A stretch of 8,214 nt of DNA from Desulfobacteraceae bacterium (lineage in GTDB: Bacteria; Desulfobacterota; Desulfobacteria; Desulfobacterales; JAABSP01), in the NCBI GenBank assembly GCA_011390035.1, contig JAABTE010000102.1, positions 1 through 8,214 on the forward strand, read 5' to 3'. Under the pieces are notes generated by a model that was not told the DNA's origin, searched no databases, and saw nothing but the letters and a program-made list of their open reading frames with translations. Shown piece by piece: positions 6,135 through 8,214 of this stretch; position 1 is the first letter of the stretch; each line of letters begins with the position of its first letter. The position numbers and the translations under genes are program-made.

Positions 6135-6265
6135 ATCCGCTTACGAATCCGGGTATTTCGGCCCCACCCGCCTTTGGTGTCGGCGGCGGAAGGATTCGGC
6201 AGGGCGGCGACGGTGATCAGCGCTGCCAGCAAATAACGGAGAAGGTATGAATGACAGACGCGCAT
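5951..6265 (-). pseudogene. 5' remnant of an exported-protein gene running antisense into the chemoreceptor remnant
   Basis: The minus-strand ATG at 6265 has a strong ribosome site AAAGGAGT (6278-6271) and encodes a clear signal peptide. Its hydrophobic core is SYLLRYLLAALITVAALP, and the cleavage zone is PSAAD near residues 25-29. Only about 44 residues (to ~6134) lie outside the chemoreceptor remnant. The rest of the 104-residue frame (RMPTARSSSAVFPAAS and onward) is the antisense of the conserved receptor hairpin, so it is not expected to be real coding sequence. The simplest reading is a gene that lost its 3' part when the neighbouring sequence was rearranged. Alternatively it makes a short secreted chimera. 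The original family is not recognisable. Confidence 0.45.
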
Positions 6266-6577
6266 GATGTACTCCTTTCAGTCAATCAGTGGATGTATTT
6301 TTCCCGGTTGTAACGGATTTGGTGGAGTGACTTTTTTTGCCGGACATCAAGCGCAATATGTGAAGGATATACAGGTGTCTGAACCGCTGCTCTCGTCCCC
6401 CCTTGCCTGCCGGCTCAATATACCCTTTTCACCTTATTTCCCCCGATTCGCCAAGATCCTACTATAGAAAAGGCGCTTTGATGGACAGAAAGAGATTTAT
6501 CTCATTGAAGCGCTAAAATCCGGGGAAAACCCCGTATGCCAACACAAGTAACTGGAAATGAAAAGGAGGTATGCGAA
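6266..6577. other. intergenic region upstream of the YceI-family gene
   Basis: This stretch holds the ribosome site of the minus-strand exported-protein remnant (6271-6278), a run of seven Ts at 6332-6338 and the leader of the lipoprotein gene. It is AT-richer than the coding regions around it. A possible but poor promoter (TTTCCC at 6437-6442, 17 nt, TACTAT at 6460-6465) is the best pair I found. The open frame from 6264 to 6467 lacks a ribosome site and family pattern and is not called. Confidence 0.4.
6563..6570 (+). promoter_or_regulatory. near-perfect ribosome binding site of the YceI-family gene
   Basis: AAGGAGGT lies 7 nt before the ATG at 6578 and selects it over the in-frame upstream start at 6536, which has no such site. 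Confidence 0.8.
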
Positions 6578-7333
6578 ATGCCGGTATCCATCCAACACAG
6601 GCCCCGAACCTTTTTTCTGGCGATCCTGCTGATAGGACTGGCCGGCTGCCGGACCCCCGGCGGCCCCGTGGCCCAGGTGCCGTTAGACAACCCGGCCATG
6701 CCCGAGTTTCAGCGGGAGGCCTACACCGATATCGAGGCGGATGGCCGCGTGTTCTGGGTGGACAGCGAGGCGTCGGAGGTTCGATTGTATGTGTGGCGCG
6801 GCGGCCCGCTGGCGGAAAAGGGCCACAATCATGTGATGCGGGTTCGGAACATGGAGGGCGCCGCCTTTGTTCCAGACAACTTTCTTGAGAATTCGTTGCG
6901 GGTGGATATCGTCTTTCCCGTCAGGGATATCGAGGTGGACCCACTGCCCCTCAGGGAACGGCTGGGGGGCGCCTTTGCCGGCTCAGGCATGACCGAAAAG
7001 AGCGCTGCCGCAACGCGGGACAACATGCTGGGGGACAAGGCGCTCAATGCCGAGCGGTTTCCCGCCATCGGCATCAGCGTTCGAAAGGCGATCGGCGAGC
7101 CGCCGAGGCTGGCGCTGGAGGTGGCTGTTGCCTTGCACGGAATCCGGCGGATGGTTTCCGTACCGGCCACCCTTCAAGTGGAGGGGGATCAATTGACGGC
7201 AACGGGGGCCTTTCTTATCCAGCAGACCCGCTTCGGCATCAAGCCGTTCAGCGCCATGGGCGGGGCCTTGTATATCGAGAACCCGATCATGGTAGAATTC
7301 ACGATCGTGGGGCGGGCCAATCAGAACGGTTGA
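6578..7333 (+). CDS. YceI-family lipoprotein
   Basis: This 251-residue predicted lipoprotein has a short basic N-terminus, a hydrophobic stretch FFLAILLIGLAG and a lipobox cysteine at C24 (LAGC). R25 at +2 does not signal inner-membrane retention by the usual rule, so outer-membrane placement is likely. The rest is a YceI-type lipocalin-like barrel: RVFWVDSEASEVRLYV near 57-72, KGHNHVMRV near 82-90, ALNAERFPAIGISV near 155-168, ALHGIRRMVSVPATLQV near 185-201 and FGIKPFSAMGG near 219-229. YceI proteins bind long isoprenoid or other lipid-like ligands in the periplasm. H83 and H85 mark a subgroup I recall with LGHNHV-type wording; a metal or ligand role is possible. The gene is flanked by decayed sequence upstream and converges, 10 nt apart, on the toxin-antitoxin-like pair. 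It is probably transcribed alone. Confidence 0.88.
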   Translation: MPVSIQHRPRTFFLAILLIGLAGCRTPGGPVAQVPLDNPAMPEFQREAYTDIEADGRVFWVDSEASEVRLYVWRGGPLAEKGHNHVMRVRNMEGAAFVPDNFLENSLRVDIVFPVRDIEVDPLPLRERLGGAFAGSGMTEKSAAATRDNMLGDKALNAERFPAIGISVRKAIGEPPRLALEVAVALHGIRRMVSVPATLQVEGDQLTATGAFLIQQTRFGIKPFSAMGGALYIENPIMVEFTIVGRANQNG

Positions 7334-7343
7334 TTCGTCCCTT

Positions 7344-7598
7344 TCAAACGGCTGTCAAACTCATTGTCGGAATCTCGATGAAATTGGAAGGCGCTTCCTG
7401 TTTTTTCTGAATGGCAAAAAAGCGCCTTTCTATCTCCTTCAGGACACTGGCCTGATAGTAGATCATGCCGCAGTTCAGACACATTTCAACAGGAGTATCC
7501 GGAACTAGTAAATAATTGCCCTTGTATGAGTAGAGATAGTCGGTTTTTCGCTCTTCATATTCGGATTTTCCGCAGAAATTACATTTTTTTTCCTTCAT
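7344..7598 (-). CDS. YgiT/MqsA-type zinc-finger protein, probable antitoxin
   Basis: This 84-residue protein carries two CxxC pairs, C6-x-x-C9 (CNFC) and C40-x-x-C43 (CLNC), with the spacing of the MqsA/YgiT N-terminal zinc finger. The linking segment VPDTPVEMCLNCGMIYYQ and the helix SVLKEIERRFFAIQKK are typical of these proteins. Unlike full MqsA, it has no C-terminal helix-turn-helix DNA-binding domain, so any autoregulation would need another factor. Its start overlaps the DUF4258 stop by ATGA, which implies coupled translation. Function as the neutralising partner is inferred from family and layout. It is notably AT-rich: 7501-7560 within the gene has only 22 G/C of 60. Confidence 0.82.
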   Translation of the reverse strand: MKEKKCNFCGKSEYEERKTDYLYSYKGNYLLVPDTPVEMCLNCGMIYYQASVLKEIERRFFAIQKKQEAPSNFIEIPTMSLTAV

Positions 7599-7903
7599 TT
7601 TTTAATCCTTCTTGTCCAAGGATCCAAGAATTTCGGGGGCTTTGGAATATATACTGTAATGATTGCGATATGATCGCCCCGCCAACCACAAATGACATGA
7701 ATGGGAATGTTGTCTGAAAAGCCTAGAATAAGGCAGCTTTTGCCCCGATCATCATCAGAGTAATATTCCAGAATTTCTCCATCGATAATGGCATTTTCGA
7801 TCTGATGAAAGCTTAAATCATCCGTTTTTCTTTCTATCTCCGCGTGCAAGGTAAATACATATTGATTGGTTTTAACTTTTTCAATGATTACGTCAAGATT
7901 CAT
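7595..7903 (-). CDS. DUF4258 protein, probable toxin of a toxin-antitoxin pair
   Basis: This 102-residue protein has the DUF4258 pattern: TLHAEIERKTDD near 18-29 (conserved His and Arg), then a helix SFHQIENAIIDGEILEYY. Next come the strand KSCLILGF, IPIHVICGW and the terminal strand IAIITVYIPKPP near 79-90. Such proteins recur upstream of YgiT-type zinc-finger genes, as here, in the toxin-first order also seen in mqsRA. They are thought to be small RNase-like toxins, but the activity is not proven and the fold is only inferred. The start at 7903 has a modest ribosome site (AGG, 8 nt away), and the minus strand carries TATAAA just upstream (7919-7914), a possible -10 element. Base composition is far lower in GC than the flanking genes, suggesting transfer. 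Confidence 0.8.
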   Translation of the reverse strand: MNLDVIIEKVKTNQYVFTLHAEIERKTDDLSFHQIENAIIDGEILEYYSDDDRGKSCLILGFSDNIPIHVICGWRGDHIAIITVYIPKPPKFLDPWTRRIKK

Positions 7904-7939
7904 TAGCCCGGCCTTTTATAGTCATAAACATGCCCCCGT

Positions 7940-8214
7940 TCATTCCGCCGCCGGGTCGCAGTCTCTCAGGATGCCGCAGAAGATCTCCGCGGCGCCCACC
8001 ACGCCCACCAGGCGGCCCTCGCCGTCGAGGATGGGCACGGGAACGCCGGTTTCGTGGTTGATCTCCACGGCCGCCCGCATGGGGGTTTCCGGGCGGGCCG
8101 ACACCATGGTGGGGGTCGGCAGCGCCCGCAGGTCCAGGTCCTCGGCGAAGGCCGCAAGGGGGATGAGCCCGTCCCGTCCCGTCACCTCCTCGATCCGGCC
8201 CTCCTCGGACAGGC
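7940..8214 (-). CDS. C-terminal part of a CBS-domain protein (partial at window edge)
   Basis: The frame is open from the window end to a TGA at 7942-7940, giving the last ~91 residues; the start lies outside. The GTG at 8185 is internal because coding runs on upstream (LSEEGRIEEVTGRDG). The end of one CBS unit (SEEGRIEEVTGRDGLIPLA) is followed by a second unit: TMVSARPETPMRAAVEI, TGVPVPILDGEGRLVGVVG, AAEIFCGILRD. CBS pairs bind adenosyl ligands or sense ionic strength. A tail of this form is common in the ATP-binding subunit of glycine-betaine/quaternary-amine ABC transporters (ProV/OpuAA), which is my best guess. No ATPase motif is visible, so other CBS proteins remain possible. The stop lies 36 nt upstream of the DUF4258 start on the same strand. 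Confidence 0.72.
   Translation of the reverse strand, partial: LSEEGRIEEVTGRDGLIPLAAFAEDLDLRALPTPTMVSARPETPMRAAVEINHETGVPVPILDGEGRLVGVVGAAEIFCGILRDCDPAAE

Noticed and set aside
6437..6465. TTTCCC-17-TACTAT as a promoter for the YceI gene
   Set aside because: The -35 match is poor, so it is mentioned only within the intergenic entry and not called as a promoter.

Overview
The window is GC-rich and densely coded (a sample row, 4261-4320, has 42 G/C of 60). It suggests a deltaproteobacterial (Desulfobacterota-like) chromosome. The basis is a CofD-like protein of the type I associate with the GAK cluster (a recurrent deltaproteobacterial set of unknown function), a PilZ protein, a chemoreceptor remnant and a lone periplasmic binding protein. 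This placement is inference, not proof.

Left part (1-3256). The end of an unrecognised gene (1-362) is followed by a plus-strand gene for a CofD/YvcK-fold protein (488-1897). That protein carries twelve tandem tetrapeptides of the form Ala-x-His-Pro/Ser in a linker. Facing it on the minus strand is a two-gene unit: a PilZ protein with an N-terminal four-cysteine motif (2756-3256) and an exported amino-acid-type binding protein (1855-2751). Only 4 nt separate these two genes, and the last 43 nt of the binding-protein gene overlap the 3' end of the CofD-like gene.

Middle part (3257-5475). A 334-nt divergent intergenic stretch leads into a complete enolase-superfamily enzyme of the mandelate-racemase type (3591-4808). 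A small minus-strand protein, possibly an OB fold (4926-5189), follows.

Decayed part (5476-6577). A methyl-accepting chemotaxis protein is reduced to pieces: an N-terminus with one membrane segment, a scrap of Cache-like sensor and the signalling hairpin tip, with a frame change between them. A minus-strand start with a good ribosome site and signal peptide runs antisense into this remnant, so two broken genes appear to meet here.

Right part (6578-8214). A YceI-family lipoprotein gene converges on an AT-rich pair that looks like a toxin-antitoxin module: a DUF4258 protein followed, with an ATGA overlap, by a YgiT/MqsA-type zinc-finger protein. The window ends inside a CBS-domain gene, possibly the C-terminus of a glycine-betaine-type ABC ATPase.

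The window holds several small independent units rather than one pathway. The items most worth attention are the His-repeat CofD-like protein, the PilZ/binding-protein pair, the chemoreceptor wreck and the transferred-looking toxin-antitoxin pair.
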